This document shows, piece by piece, positions 1 through 7,515 of a stretch of 64,000 nt of DNA. The translations under genes and the position numbers were made by a program. The first letter of the stretch is position 1. Every line of letters starts with the position of its first letter. The notes under the pieces were generated by a model. The model saw nothing but the letters and a program-made list of their open reading frames with translations, did not search any database and was not told the DNA's origin. Source of the DNA: Ruminiclostridium papyrosolvens DSM 2782 (GTDB lineage Bacteria; Bacillota; Clostridia; Acetivibrionales; DSM-1351); the NCBI RefSeq assembly GCF_029318685.1, contig NZ_CP119677.1, positions 3,649,001-3,713,000 of the forward strand, in the 5' to 3' direction.

Positions 1-871
1 CAGTATACAATTCTACTGCTTTTTGGAGATCAACATTACCGCCTCTACCTTGGTAATTGTAAAATGCCAGCCCTTTGTACCCAGCAGGAATTCCCATTTT
101 CATTAATTCATCAAAATATCCTTTAGCTTTCGCATTGTCAATATCAACACCATTGCCCCCCAAATAAATATTTGATAAATTTATTTCTGCTTCTACATCA
201 CCGTCCGAAACTTGTTTTTCATATATTTTAATTGCTTCCGAATAATATTCTCGATATTTCTTTAAGTCAATTTGAACTCCTCTGCCCTCAAGATACATAT
301 CCCCTAACTGACAATATGCCGCAGCACTTCCCTTTTTCGCAGCCTGCTCAAATAATTCTTTTGCTTTATTGTAATCCAAGTCAACCGAATATCCATTTAA
401 ATACATCCAACCAAGATTCATTATCGCATCAGGATAATTTCTATCTGCAGCCTTTGAGAACAGTTGGAATGCTTTTTTATAATCAACTGGATATCCTTCG
501 TAACCATCGTAAATATCTCCGAGTCTATTTTGTGCTTCTGCATCGCCTTTATTTGCTGCTTCAGTATAAAATTTAAGTGTTTTCTCAATGTCAACATCGA
601 CACCTGCACCAAGTTCGTAAAGCATACCTAATCTTGTCTGTGCCTTACTATTGCCCAAGCTGGCAGCTTTCTCATAATAAAGTACTGACTCTGGAAACTT
701 ATGTGCTTTAGAATATCCATCTGCAATGAACATAAAAGCTTTACCAGTAAAGAAAAGGAATCCCAAAGCAATAATTATTAATACCAGAGCAGTCCCAATG
801 ATAAACTTTCCCATGCTGCGTTTTTTCTTGTTTTCTACAATTGAAGTTTCAGCTATCCCATTATTAATCAT
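1..871 (-). CDS. Sel1-repeat membrane-anchored protein (3' end outside window)
   Basis: The frame is open from an ATG at 871 to the window edge (290 codons, no stop), so the C-terminus is missing. GGAGA lies about 8 nt before the ATG. The N-terminus is a short charged cytoplasmic segment with KKKR, followed by a hydrophobic helix (about residues 22-45, FIIGTALVLIIIALGFLFF), so it is predicted to be a signal anchor. After that come at least five to six ~36-residue Sel1-like (TPR-related) units with the typical A-x-x-x-L-G-x-M-Y-x-x-G-x-G-V pattern and D-x-x-K-A spacing. Sel1 proteins usually scaffold protein-protein contacts; no enzymatic domain is visible. It starts 13 bp after the stop of the secreted stalk-domain gene and is probably cotranscribed with it, so both would originally have been downstream of the c-di-GMP riboswitch. 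Confidence 0.85.
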   Translation of the reverse strand, partial: MINNGIAETSIVENKKKRSMGKFIIGTALVLIIIALGFLFFTGKAFMFIADGYSKAHKFPESVLYYEKAASLGNSKAQTRLGMLYELGAGVDVDIEKTLKFYTEAANKGDAEAQNRLGDIYDGYEGYPVDYKKAFQLFSKAADRNYPDAIMNLGWMYLNGYSVDLDYNKAKELFEQAAKKGSAAAYCQLGDMYLEGRGVQIDLKKYREYYSEAIKIYEKQVSDGDVEAEINLSNIYLGGNGVDIDNAKAKGYFDELMKMGIPAGYKGLAFYNYQGRGGNVDLQKAVELYT

Positions 872-884
872 GTGTGTCTCCTTA

Positions 885-2000
885 TTATTTGTTATTTATA
901 ACTATTTCTTGGGATTCTGCGTTCCACTGTACCGAATACCCCATGTTTTCACTAACAAACCGCAGAGGAACCATGGTTCTTCCATTGATGGTCTGTGCTG
1001 CTTCCAGCATTTCCACAGCTTTCCCGTTAACATAGGCTGTTTTAGAGCCAATCTTAAGTTTAATGGTGGTATTGTCTTTTGTGATAAGCACTTCCTGGGT
1101 AGTACCGTTCCACTCCACTGTAGAGCCAAAGGCCTCGGTAATAGCTCTGACAGGAACCAGAGTTGTACCCTTTGGAGCTACTGGAGCTGTATCCAGTATC
1201 ACATTTGAAGATATTCCCGCTTGGTTAATTACCATTTGCTTGCTTTGAAGTTGCAAAGTAACTGTAACTTTCGATTTTTCATTAATGTATTTTTTAAGAT
1301 CATCTAAAGAAGCAAACTTGTCTTCGGTATTTTTAAACTCAATCTTTTCACCATCTGTTAGCTTATAATATTCTTGATAATTTTTAAGCAAGAAGCTTTT
1401 GAATACATAAACAGGCATTCTATCAATGTTATATTTGGCTTTGGCATCCTCAAAGCTCAATTTATCCTCAAAGATTCCTGCAGATAATCCGTTATAGTTC
1501 TTATCTTCACCAATTACATTAAGGTATTCTTGCTTTCCGTTATCCTTCATAGCCTGTATGTAATGGTCCTTATAAATACAATCTTGCCATGGCATCCAAT
1601 TGAGATAAATAACTTCCTTTTTAGGATAGAAAAAAGCAGCCGAACCAAATTCAAATTTGCCCATGTCAGCCTTCTCTCTCTCATAGTATTCATCTACTGT
1701 ATACTTCTTTTGCAGAAATGGTGTCGTTAAATAATCAGTCCATGTACTTGAGAGCCGCAAATTGCCATTAGTTTCTCCAGTATTGTAAATACTTTCATCC
1801 TCACGGGTAATTGTTATATAGTTCGGATACCATTTCCCAGCAATATTGACTTTTGTAAAATCCTCATTGAAGAACCAATCGGTATACTTTAGAGTCATCT
1901 GTTCATCTGCTGCACTGGCAACCGTAATATTAGCAGCCGAAAACATCATCGTAAAGACCATAAATATGGCCAGAATCTTTCTCGTAATTTTCTTTTTCAT
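885..2000 (-). CDS. Secreted stalk-domain (copper amine oxidase N-terminal-like) protein
   Basis: A protein of 371 residues. The start at 2000 (MKKKITRK) is preferred over upstream in-frame codons because it has a GGAG ribosome binding site about 11 nt upstream and begins a clear signal peptide (KKK, hydrophobic core, cleavage near ASA-AD at about residue 30). The middle (about 35-250) is not recognised. The C-terminal ~110 residues hold two copies of the stalk/copper-amine-oxidase-N1 type motif: LVPVRAITEAFG followed by VEWN, and MVPLRFVSENMG followed by VQWN. This domain family is common on extracellular proteins of Clostridia and is thought to bind wall or partner surfaces; it has no copper-oxidase catalytic core. 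Genes of this kind in Clostridia are known c-di-GMP riboswitch targets, which fits the switch found at 4083-4153, now separated from it by an IS. Confidence 0.85.
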   Translation of the reverse strand: MKKKITRKILAIFMVFTMMFSAANITVASAADEQMTLKYTDWFFNEDFTKVNIAGKWYPNYITITREDESIYNTGETNGNLRLSSTWTDYLTTPFLQKKYTVDEYYEREKADMGKFEFGSAAFFYPKKEVIYLNWMPWQDCIYKDHYIQAMKDNGKQEYLNVIGEDKNYNGLSAGIFEDKLSFEDAKAKYNIDRMPVYVFKSFLLKNYQEYYKLTDGEKIEFKNTEDKFASLDDLKKYINEKSKVTVTLQLQSKQMVINQAGISSNVILDTAPVAPKGTTLVPVRAITEAFGSTVEWNGTTQEVLITKDNTTIKLKIGSKTAYVNGKAVEMLEAAQTINGRTMVPLRFVSENMGYSVQWNAESQEIVINNK

Positions 2001-2015
2001 AAATACACACTCCGT

Positions 2016-2023
2016 TATTATTT
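2016..2023. repeat. Left copy of the 8-bp IS target duplication (TATTATTT)
   Basis: Identical to 3974-3981 on the other side of the IS. Removing the IS plus one copy rejoins the 5' leader that contains the c-di-GMP riboswitch to the ribosome binding site of the stalk-domain gene. Confidence 0.9.
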
Positions 2024-2187
2024 GGTAGTGTAAAGATTTACACCCCGTTTTTTTTATTAAACCTTGTATTTTCAAGGGATACACCATCTTTTTTTCAAAA
2101 AAAACAATGACCCCCTGATTTTTTGTCAATAATTGAATTACCACCAACAATTATGGTACAAAAACTCATGAAAGGAAGTCATTGTTT

Positions 2188-3651
2188 ATGGTTACAATTA
2201 TATACCAATTGCTGTTAATTATTCAATACCAGTACAAACAAATTTGCTGGCTAATTCTTTTTATTGCAAGATACATTCCGCTAAGGCAATGGGCACACGA
2301 TGAACTTCATAGCCCAAAGTATCAGAAGTTTCTAACTGACAAGCTCCCCATCATTATACCCTTTGCCAAGCAGGACTGGCAGCTCTGGAATGAGTACTAT
2401 CGTCTTCGCTATGGAAAGGCCACAAAGCCTGTGAAACCCCAAAAGGGTAAACCCCATAGTGTTCCAAGTGATACCATTTGCCCTCTCTGCGGAGCTCCGC
2501 ATGAATACATCTACGACAACAACGGCGGTCGTGGTCAGTTAAAATGCAAGGTTTGCGGTCAGACATTCGTCAATGGCAAAAGGGTCGTTTCCCCATTAAA
2601 ACTCCAGTGTCCCTACTGTGGTCATGCTCTCCAACCGGTCAAGAATCGTAAGCATTTCCGTGTCCACAAATGCATCAATAGCAACTGCTCATATTACAAG
2701 CGAAACACCAAGAAGATACCCAAGGATACTCCGCCATCTGACTACTGGAAGTACAAGCTCCACTACCTCTATCGGGAGTTCTCTGTCAACTTCTTCGACA
2801 TGGACTTGAGCCAGCTCCCTAAGTGGGCAACTTCCTTCAAGTATAAGAAGAACAGCGCCTATATCATGGGGTTGTGCCTAACATATCGAGTAAACTTAAA
2901 GCTATCCCTTCGCCAGACCGTACAGGCCTTAAAGGATATACACAACATTGAGATATCCCATACCATGGTTAACTCCTATGCTAAAACTGCTGCCGTTATC
3001 ATAAAGCCTTTTGTGGACTCATATGACTACAAACCTTCAAACGAACTGGCTGCTGACGAAACCTATATCAAAATCCGAGGCACAAAAGCCTACATATGGC
3101 TTATCATGGATAAAGTATCACGCTCCATACTTGGCTACTGGGTGTCGATGTCCCGTGATGCCGGTCCCTGCATCCTTGCCATGCGCATGGCCTTTGAGAA
3201 GTTCAAAGAGTTTCCAGGCAAGGCTTTGAAATTTATAGCCGATGGCTACAGCGCCTATCCTTTAGCCGCACAGCAGTTCAAGATCGAAAAGGACTGGGAC
3301 GTGTCCGTCACCCAGGTCATAGGGCTTACCAATGACGATGAGGTTTCCAAGGAACACCGCCCATTCAAGCAGATCATTGAACGCCTGAATCGCACCTTTA
3401 AGGAATCCTACCGTGTCACTTGTGGCTACAAGGCTGACGATGGCGCTGTATACAGCACCACTCTTTGGGTTGCCTACTACAATTTCCTACGCCCCCATGA
3501 GAAATCCTGTGGTAAGAAGCCGCTCAATCAGGTGGAGCTTCTGGAAGGCGCAGATAACATGCCTGGCAAGTGGCAACTTCTTATTTACCTTGGACAACAG
3601 GTAATTCTTAAACAACAAACATCCGTAGTCTCCGCTGTTCAGGTGGAATAA
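2188..3651 (+). CDS. DDE (rve-type) transposase with N-terminal zinc ribbons
   Basis: A protein of 487 residues. The ATG at 2188 is chosen because AAGGAAG sits 9 nt upstream; an in-frame TTG lies two codons earlier. A hydrophobic N-terminus is followed by two Cys4-like zinc ribbons (about residues 95-165: CPLCG...CKVCG and CPYCG...C....C). The integrase-like core shows Asp in ADETY (about 290), Asp in ADGYSAY (about 352) and Glu in ERLNRTFKE (about 398, with the E-x6-K pattern), then YYNFLRPH as in rve-type C-terminal regions. The gap between the second Asp and this Glu is larger than the classic ~35 residues; Glu 389 in KEHR is an alternative. It would act on the terminal inverted repeats by a cut-and-paste or replicative route. 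The frame is intact, so the element may be active. Confidence 0.9.
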   Translation: MVTIIYQLLLIIQYQYKQICWLILFIARYIPLRQWAHDELHSPKYQKFLTDKLPIIIPFAKQDWQLWNEYYRLRYGKATKPVKPQKGKPHSVPSDTICPLCGAPHEYIYDNNGGRGQLKCKVCGQTFVNGKRVVSPLKLQCPYCGHALQPVKNRKHFRVHKCINSNCSYYKRNTKKIPKDTPPSDYWKYKLHYLYREFSVNFFDMDLSQLPKWATSFKYKKNSAYIMGLCLTYRVNLKLSLRQTVQALKDIHNIEISHTMVNSYAKTAAVIIKPFVDSYDYKPSNELAADETYIKIRGTKAYIWLIMDKVSRSILGYWVSMSRDAGPCILAMRMAFEKFKEFPGKALKFIADGYSAYPLAAQQFKIEKDWDVSVTQVIGLTNDDEVSKEHRPFKQIIERLNRTFKESYRVTCGYKADDGAVYSTTLWVAYYNFLRPHEKSCGKKPLNQVELLEGADNMPGKWQLLIYLGQQVILKQQTSVVSAVQVE

Positions 3652-3689
3652 TATAACATGATTTTGTCCATAACTTTACTGTAGCATAA

Positions 3690-3840
3690 TTAGGGCAACG
3701 CTGAGGAGCGACCCAAAGCTTGCTGCAGCTTATACGGTGAAGCGGTGGACTATGAGTCTGCCGTTTTCCTTTTTACCGGTAAGCCTTAAGCAAATAAACC
3801 TCGGGAGTTTGAGGGCAGAGCCCTCAAGGTTTTGTGCTGC
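3690..3840 (+). other. Structured non-coding 3' segment of the IS
   Basis: Downstream of the transposase stop the sequence becomes richer in G+C and folds into successive hairpins: a nested stem around GGG...CGCT-GAGG-AGCG...CCC (about 3691-3713), an 8-pair stem GGTGGACT / AGTCTGCC with loop ATG, and a strong stem TTGAGGGC-AGA-GCCCTCAA followed by GGTTTT near 3808-3832. The last one could terminate transposase transcription. No open frame is present. It may be a transposon-end structure or an untranslated RNA; no family was recognised. Confidence 0.5.
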
Positions 3841-4042
3841 AATTATATAAACTATAATCTGACTGTATGCATCCCTATAAACTAAGATATTTACTGAACG
3901 TATCTGCAATTTTCAAGGTTCACCGGAGCATATTTTTTTAACTCTGATTTTTCATAGGATACTTTACACTACCTATTATTTTATAAATAGCACTTCTTTG
4001 AAATAATGTTTTAAGAGGTTTCAGCCTTCCCTCCTTTACACG

Positions 4043-4074
4043 AATAAAAAGCCGCAGCAACTATGCCACAGCTT
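4043..4074 (-). terminator. Intrinsic terminator of the c-di-GMP riboswitch
   Basis: On the minus strand AAGCTGTGGCA, loop TAGT and TGCTGCGGCTT form an 11-pair stem (with G-U pairs) followed by TTTTTATT. It lies directly 3' of the aptamer, as expected for an expression platform. Confidence 0.85.
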
Positions 4075-4082
4075 TCGCAATC

Positions 4083-4153
4083 AATCTGCAACCCGACTGT
4101 CATAGCATCATGCTTTAGACTCGTAGCTTTGTGTCTCTGCCTTTCGACAGATT
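4083..4153 (-). promoter_or_regulatory. c-di-GMP-I (GEMM-I) riboswitch aptamer
   Basis: Read on the minus strand, the segment has the class I hallmarks in order: P1 arm AATCTG, a GTCGAAAGGC hairpin with a GAAA tetraloop, the invariant CAAAGC, a second variable stem, and the tetraloop-receptor strand with CGGGTTGC, closed by the P1 partner CAGATT. Class I aptamers bind c-di-GMP and control transcription or translation of motility, adhesion and surface-protein genes. The terminator 9 nt downstream makes transcriptional control likely. Whether ligand turns it on or off cannot be told from sequence alone. Its natural target is inferred to be the secreted protein gene at 885-2000. Confidence 0.93.
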
Positions 4154-4324
4154 TACTAAAAATCCATATTCAATTTGATGGCAATCTTGTCGCCATTCAC
4201 ATCATGGTATTATATTACAATATTTAAAAGCCAATAGCAATATAATTTCGTATGCCATCAGCTTACTTTGTGCCCAGTCAGTAGCCAAGACAAAGATACA
4301 TATCCAACTGATTAGAATAACAAA

Positions 4325-4660
4325 TATTCAAATATCCATTGGACAACTCCTATATGCTTAAGCATATCCGAGCCATATCTGAAGCATATCCCAAGCCCAG
4401 CATATTGAATAAAACCGCTGTTCACTTCAATCAACCCTAATGGGAAGATAAAGCATATCTGTACAATCCCTTTACGGTCACAAACTCCCGAGTTCTCTTT
4501 ATATATATAAGAAATGCGGGAGTTCAACAAATATTTTTTATGCTGACATTAAGATATGGCTTAAGCATACAACTTCACAATTTTCTTGAGCGTATAGATT
4601 TAGATATGGCTTAAGCTTATACTTTGTTCTGCTTATCCATCCAGACTGGCGGAGTCCGCT
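4325..4660 (+). repeat. Hairpin-centred intergenic repeat, copy A (core inverted)
   Basis: Shares with copies B (22940-23225) and C (28605-28860) the ordered blocks AATAAAACCG, CCCTAATGGGAAGATAAAGC, a palindromic core bounded by AACTCCCG and CGGGAGTT (4483-4524), TATGCTG and GATATGGCTTAAGCATA. Flanking blocks run in the same direction in all three copies, but the AT-rich core between the 8-bp arms is reversed here relative to B and C. Several GCATATC/GATATGGC words occur on each side, iteron-like. No coding potential is seen. Confidence 0.8.
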
Positions 4661-4684
4661 AATATCACTCCATACCGACAGAAG

Positions 4685-4999
4685 TTATTTGATAATCTGC
4701 TTCTCTTTTAGAAATGTATATAGCAAATCTCTTGCTAAAGAGCTGGTACTCCGACCATACTTTTTTTCAAGCCTCTCAATGAACGTAATATCAGAGTCTC
4801 GTAATTTTACGCAAATCATTTTTCTTCTGGCATGTTGATAAGTATAGTCTGGCATTATTTCATCAGGTGAAAAATTATGCATTACATACATGATGAATTT
4901 TCCTCGTACTTTGGGCATATTCTTCCCGACCGAATAATATGCTTTCATCCCATCATATACGCACTCCGAAAGAGCAAACCAAACCTTCTGCTTATCCAT
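4685..4999 (-). CDS. Small ribbon-helix-helix-like DNA-binding protein
   Basis: A protein of 104 residues. ATG at 4999 is chosen because GAGGTG lies 8 nt upstream; longer in-frame versions lack a site. The C-terminal part (about residues 60-100) has a beta strand KMICVKLRDSD followed by two helices (ITFIERLEKKYG, SSLARDLLYTFLKEK), the arrangement of Arc/CopG-type ribbon-helix-helix proteins. Such proteins usually repress their own promoter on plasmids and ICEs. It is divergent from the gene at 5134, and a perfect palindrome (5094-5108) lies between them. Function in copy or transfer control is inferred only. Confidence 0.55.
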   Translation of the reverse strand: MDKQKVWFALSECVYDGMKAYYSVGKNMPKVRGKFIMYVMHNFSPDEIMPDYTYQHARRKMICVKLRDSDITFIERLEKKYGRSTSSLARDLLYTFLKEKQIIK

Positions 5000-5069
5000 T
5001 TTTTCACCTCGATTCTGATAATCATTGTTTATATAATAATCTACATTCAAATAAACAGTCAAACTTTTT

Positions 5070-5108
5070 GTTGCTGAAGGATAATTTTTATTGTATGCTA
5101 ATAGCATA
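5070..5108 (+). promoter_or_regulatory. Promoter with overlapping palindromic operator
   Basis: TTGCTG and TATGCT are separated by 17 bp and could be the -35 and -10 of the rightward gene. The -10 is embedded in a perfect 15-bp palindrome TATGCTAATAGCATA (5094-5108). This placement between divergent genes, one encoding a ribbon-helix-helix-like protein, suggests autoregulation. Confidence 0.55.
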
Positions 5109-5133
5109 ACAACTTACCTTTGGAGGTGAAACT

Positions 5134-5544
5134 ATGATCCAGCTTGTACCCAGCGAAACTCCTGAAACTGCAGCATATTATAACAGGTGCCTGGAAGCCG
5201 TCCGAATCGTACTGATGGATGAACAGGATGAAGCAGTGAATTATCGAGCCATTACCCGAATGGGCAAATATGTCTTACTGCCTATAGACAACTACTACAA
5301 TGTTATCGGCGGACTTGACTCGGATACAGAAAAGTTGGCAGATACAGCAAAAATACTGCGTGCAAAATTACAATACCTGTTAGGATTTCTGATTGAATCG
5401 CCAGAACCAGAGCTGCGTTTCAGCCTCTATCCAACCGCCCCTACACTGGAAGCCTACTATCTCAAGTACCGTTACTTAATAATGAAGATTGGCCCATTTG
5501 ACTGGGCAACATATAACCGCTTTGAGTCTCAAATATCAAAATAA
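5134..5544 (+). CDS. Hypothetical protein, 136 aa
   Basis: A clear ribosome binding site (TTTGGAGGTG) precedes the ATG. The product is mostly helical in appearance, soluble, with no signal peptide or recognised motif; it contains several tyrosine-rich stretches (AYYNRC, DNYYNV, EAYYLKYRYL). It faces away from the ribbon-helix-helix gene, shares its intergenic operator region, and is followed 37 bp later by another small gene with a strong binding site, so the two probably form one transcript ended by the hairpin at 5898-5927. No function is proposed. Confidence 0.6.
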   Translation: MIQLVPSETPETAAYYNRCLEAVRIVLMDEQDEAVNYRAITRMGKYVLLPIDNYYNVIGGLDSDTEKLADTAKILRAKLQYLLGFLIESPEPELRFSLYPTAPTLEAYYLKYRYLIMKIGPFDWATYNRFESQISK

Positions 5545-5581
5545 TATCTATGGGTAAGACACCCAGCAAGGAGGTTTTCCA

Positions 5582-5788
5582 ATGAAAACAGAAGTAATCG
5601 ACACCAAAATAGTATGGACAGGTAATAATCGCATATATCATCTATATCGCACCCGTTGCGGGTTCTTGGATAGTTTAACGCTCCGCTATCCAATCAAATC
5701 TGGAATTCGCACGATTACACGAAAGGTGCCCTTCTTTATGGGGCTCCCACTGCAAAAAGTAGTAGAACTTGCAGCGGACAGGATTTAA
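5582..5788 (+). CDS. Small hypothetical protein, 68 aa, possibly truncated by a nonsense codon
   Basis: AAGGAGG lies 8 nt before the ATG. The basic product (about one arginine or lysine in six) has no recognised domain. After the TAA at 5786-5788 the same frame stays open for another 28 sense codons, encoding a plausible helix-rich tail (LTDEIAILNYAQLSRIIRN), to a TAA at 5873-5875, immediately before the terminator hairpin. The ancestral gene may have been 97 residues long with the first TAA a later mutation; alternatively the open tail is chance. Confidence 0.5.
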   Translation: MKTEVIDTKIVWTGNNRIYHLYRTRCGFLDSLTLRYPIKSGIRTITRKVPFFMGLPLQKVVELAADRI

Positions 5789-5897
5789 CAGCCTATAGAT
5801 TATGAAGTGTTGACAGATGAAATAGCAATCCTTAATTATGCCCAGTTATCACGAATTATCCGTAATACGAGATAAATAAATACGTTTTTAGCACCGT

Positions 5898-5932
5898 GAC
5901 CGCAGGTAAGCTCTCTTTTCTGCGGTCTTTCT
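5898..5932 (+). terminator. Intrinsic terminator after the two small genes
   Basis: GACCGCAG and CTGCGGTC pair as an 8-bp stem followed by TTTCTCATTTC on the plus strand. Confidence 0.7.
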
Positions 5933-6466
5933 CATTTCTCAACAAAAGCTATCTATAAGACTGTTGCGTTTTTAAAAACCTAATCGAAGAAATGCCCACC
6001 AAGTCCCATACCAATTTGGGTCATTTGTAGCCTTTTTAAGTAGATTGAACGAAAAGATTAATTTATATTAGTTTGTCGTAATTTGAATTAATTTATTTTA
6101 ATTCATCTTAATCTGAATGTTGCAATATTTTCCATACAAACATTCCTCACTACTATTAACACAGCAGAATTGACAATCTATCACATTTCATTCCTAAATT
6201 ACTTACGTTTTTAAAAACGCATTTCAGCAAACTCCTATAAATGGGCATAAAAAAACCATGCTCCATCTCGGGAACATGGCAAATATGTAGTACAAGCCTT
6301 GATAGGCTTGCACGTCAGATCTTACAGAAGAAGAAGGATCTATATAAAGCTGGCATTCCAGCATTATATTAAAAAATTCAAGGGGTATGGGAAGACACCC
6401 CTTGTTGACAAAGGATTTTTATTATGATGATCAATAGCTCCAGTTCATCTTGTAAGATTATCTTGG
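5933..6466. other. AT-rich gap flanked by TTTTTAAAAA palindromes, candidate origin-like region
   Basis: Two near-identical palindromes, GCGTTTTTAAAAACC (5966-5980) and ACGTTTTTAAAAACGC (6205-6220), bracket a ~225-bp stretch with degenerate TTAATTTATTTTAATTCATC runs. Beyond it are hairpins CAAGCC-TTGATA-GGCTTG (about 6294-6311) and AAGGGGT...ACACCCCTT (about 6380-6404); the latter could end transcription of the CHC2 gene. No well-supported gene is seen apart from the weak frame at 6241. Lying next to zinc-primase-like and helicase genes, it is a candidate replication or transfer origin remnant. Confidence 0.4.
6241..6372 (+). CDS. Possible 43-aa ORF without a ribosome binding site
   Basis: ATG to TAA, with an in-frame stop directly before the ATG and no Shine-Dalgarno sequence. 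The end of the predicted peptide (DRLARQILQKKKDLYKAG) looks protein-like, so this may be a remnant of a longer gene rather than an expressed one. Confidence 0.2.
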   Translation: MGIKKPCSISGTWQICSTSLDRLARQILQKKKDLYKAGIPALY

Positions 6467-6525
6467 ATGAATAAAGCATATCTAATGACTCTCTCCAATG
6501 TCAAATATTTTTCTGCACGGAGGGA

Positions 6526-7515
6526 TTACTTCCGAATGCTGAATTCATTAGCCAGCAGTTTGACTGCGGTAAGCCCCAACAATCGCTTCACATGCCGCTC
6601 TTCAGGAAGTCCTTTCACTATCACTTCCCTATCACCATTCCAAGTTCGGTGAGCATCCAACTCATACCGTACACATTGAGAAGTTTCGCACAGAAGTATC
6701 AAAATTTGCTCGGAAGGAACAATCGATGCAATAATATCTTTCAGAAACGGCATCTGATGTTGTTCAATCAAAATTATGCTTTCAGACTGCATGAATTGGC
6801 AGACTGTAAGTAAATCCGCCTTTACTGTAACCACGATGCAGAATTTGGCTTCTTTTTTGATTTCACAGTACTCCAGCGGAATAGTTGTAATTATGCTGGA
6901 TTCATTTTCCTTCGTTTCTCCAGTTATCTGCTGTAGTATATCAGTAAGAGATAAAACTGCCTCCTTGTATCCTACACCATCATTCTTTTGAACAAATGTG
7001 ATAATATCCATAACATAGTGCATCTTACAGACTGGATCATAACATCCCGCAAATATGTTTTGTCGCACCTGATCCCAAGAGAAGTAAAACCGTCTGGCTC
7101 CACATAAAGGACAGTTGGTGTAGGCATACACCCGCCCCTTCTCCTCGTCAGTTTCCTGGTCCGCAACTTCTATGCCGAGCTGCTCAAGCATATCGAAGAA
7201 TACCTTTTCCGACAGTTTATCTTTCAAAAGCCGCTTAAATCGGTCCAAACGTGCAATCGGCAGATATAGCTGCAATGCAAAATTAATAACATCGGTCTCA
7301 TCAATGCCTCCTACTGCATACTGTTCGACTCCATGAACTACAATAGGTACATCGATACAGCTTTCCCGATTACAGTCATGCATAATGGTGTAGTTCTTTC
7401 GATGATCCAACTTTTTGAGGTTCTGTATTGCTCCGCTCACAGCCTCCTCCAGCGACATTCCAATGGCTTGGTATGCTTCAACATACTTGTTTTTGATTTG
7501 TGTTATCTTTGTCAT
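6526..7515 (-). CDS. CHC2-type zinc-finger (primase-like) protein
   Basis: A protein of 329 residues. The ATG at 7515 is used because AAAGGGG lies about 8 nt upstream; an ATG six codons earlier overlaps that site. The centre (about residues 134-190) carries CPLCG, a later C-x5-C-x2-H cluster, and DIITFVQKNDGVGYKEAV, which closely resembles the zinc finger and following helix of DnaG-type CHC2 domains (C..C...C..H, DIITF, F-x-EA). No TOPRIM motif is evident in the C-terminal part, so primase activity is not shown. The gene overlaps the end of the upstream helicase gene by 38 bp, so the two are translationally coupled, as expected for a replication pair of a mobile element. Confidence 0.65.
   Translation of the reverse strand: MTKITQIKNKYVEAYQAIGMSLEEAVSGAIQNLKKLDHRKNYTIMHDCNRESCIDVPIVVHGVEQYAVGGIDETDVINFALQLYLPIARLDRFKRLLKDKLSEKVFFDMLEQLGIEVADQETDEEKGRVYAYTNCPLCGARRFYFSWDQVRQNIFAGCYDPVCKMHYVMDIITFVQKNDGVGYKEAVLSLTDILQQITGETKENESSIITTIPLEYCEIKKEAKFCIVVTVKADLLTVCQFMQSESIILIEQHQMPFLKDIIASIVPSEQILILLCETSQCVRYELDAHRTWNGDREVIVKGLPEERHVKRLLGLTAVKLLANEFSIRK

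Larger units (their letters stand above)
2024..3973. mobile_element. Insertion sequence, 1950 bp, with 12-bp terminal inverted repeats and 8-bp target duplication
   Basis: The left end starts GGTAGTGTAAAG at 2024 and the right end is its exact reverse complement ending at 3973. The octamer TATTATTT occurs directly before the element (2016-2023) and directly after it (3974-3981), a perfect 8-bp target-site duplication, which suggests an uneroded insertion. The element carries one DDE transposase gene on the + strand and about 320 bp of non-coding 3' sequence. An 8-bp duplication is known for IS6- and IS1595-type elements, but the end sequence and the protein were not matched to a named family. 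Confidence 0.93.

Noticed and set aside
726-1208. 160-codon plus-strand frame opposite the Sel1 and stalk-domain genes
   Set aside because: It spans the ends of two good minus-strand genes and shows no domain; shadow.
3690-3840. HEARO/omega-type RNA in the IS
   Set aside because: The IS encodes a DDE transposase, not an IscB/TnpB-type nuclease, and the known conserved cores were not recognised.
4140-4205. Short protein-like stretch (DVNGDKIAIKLN) upstream of the riboswitch on the minus strand
   Set aside because: In-frame stops within about 20 codons upstream and no start signal; at most a tail of a decayed gene.
6466-6482. ATAAAGCATATCT word as a fourth copy of the hairpin repeat
   Set aside because: Only about 13 bases match; no hairpin core or other blocks are present.
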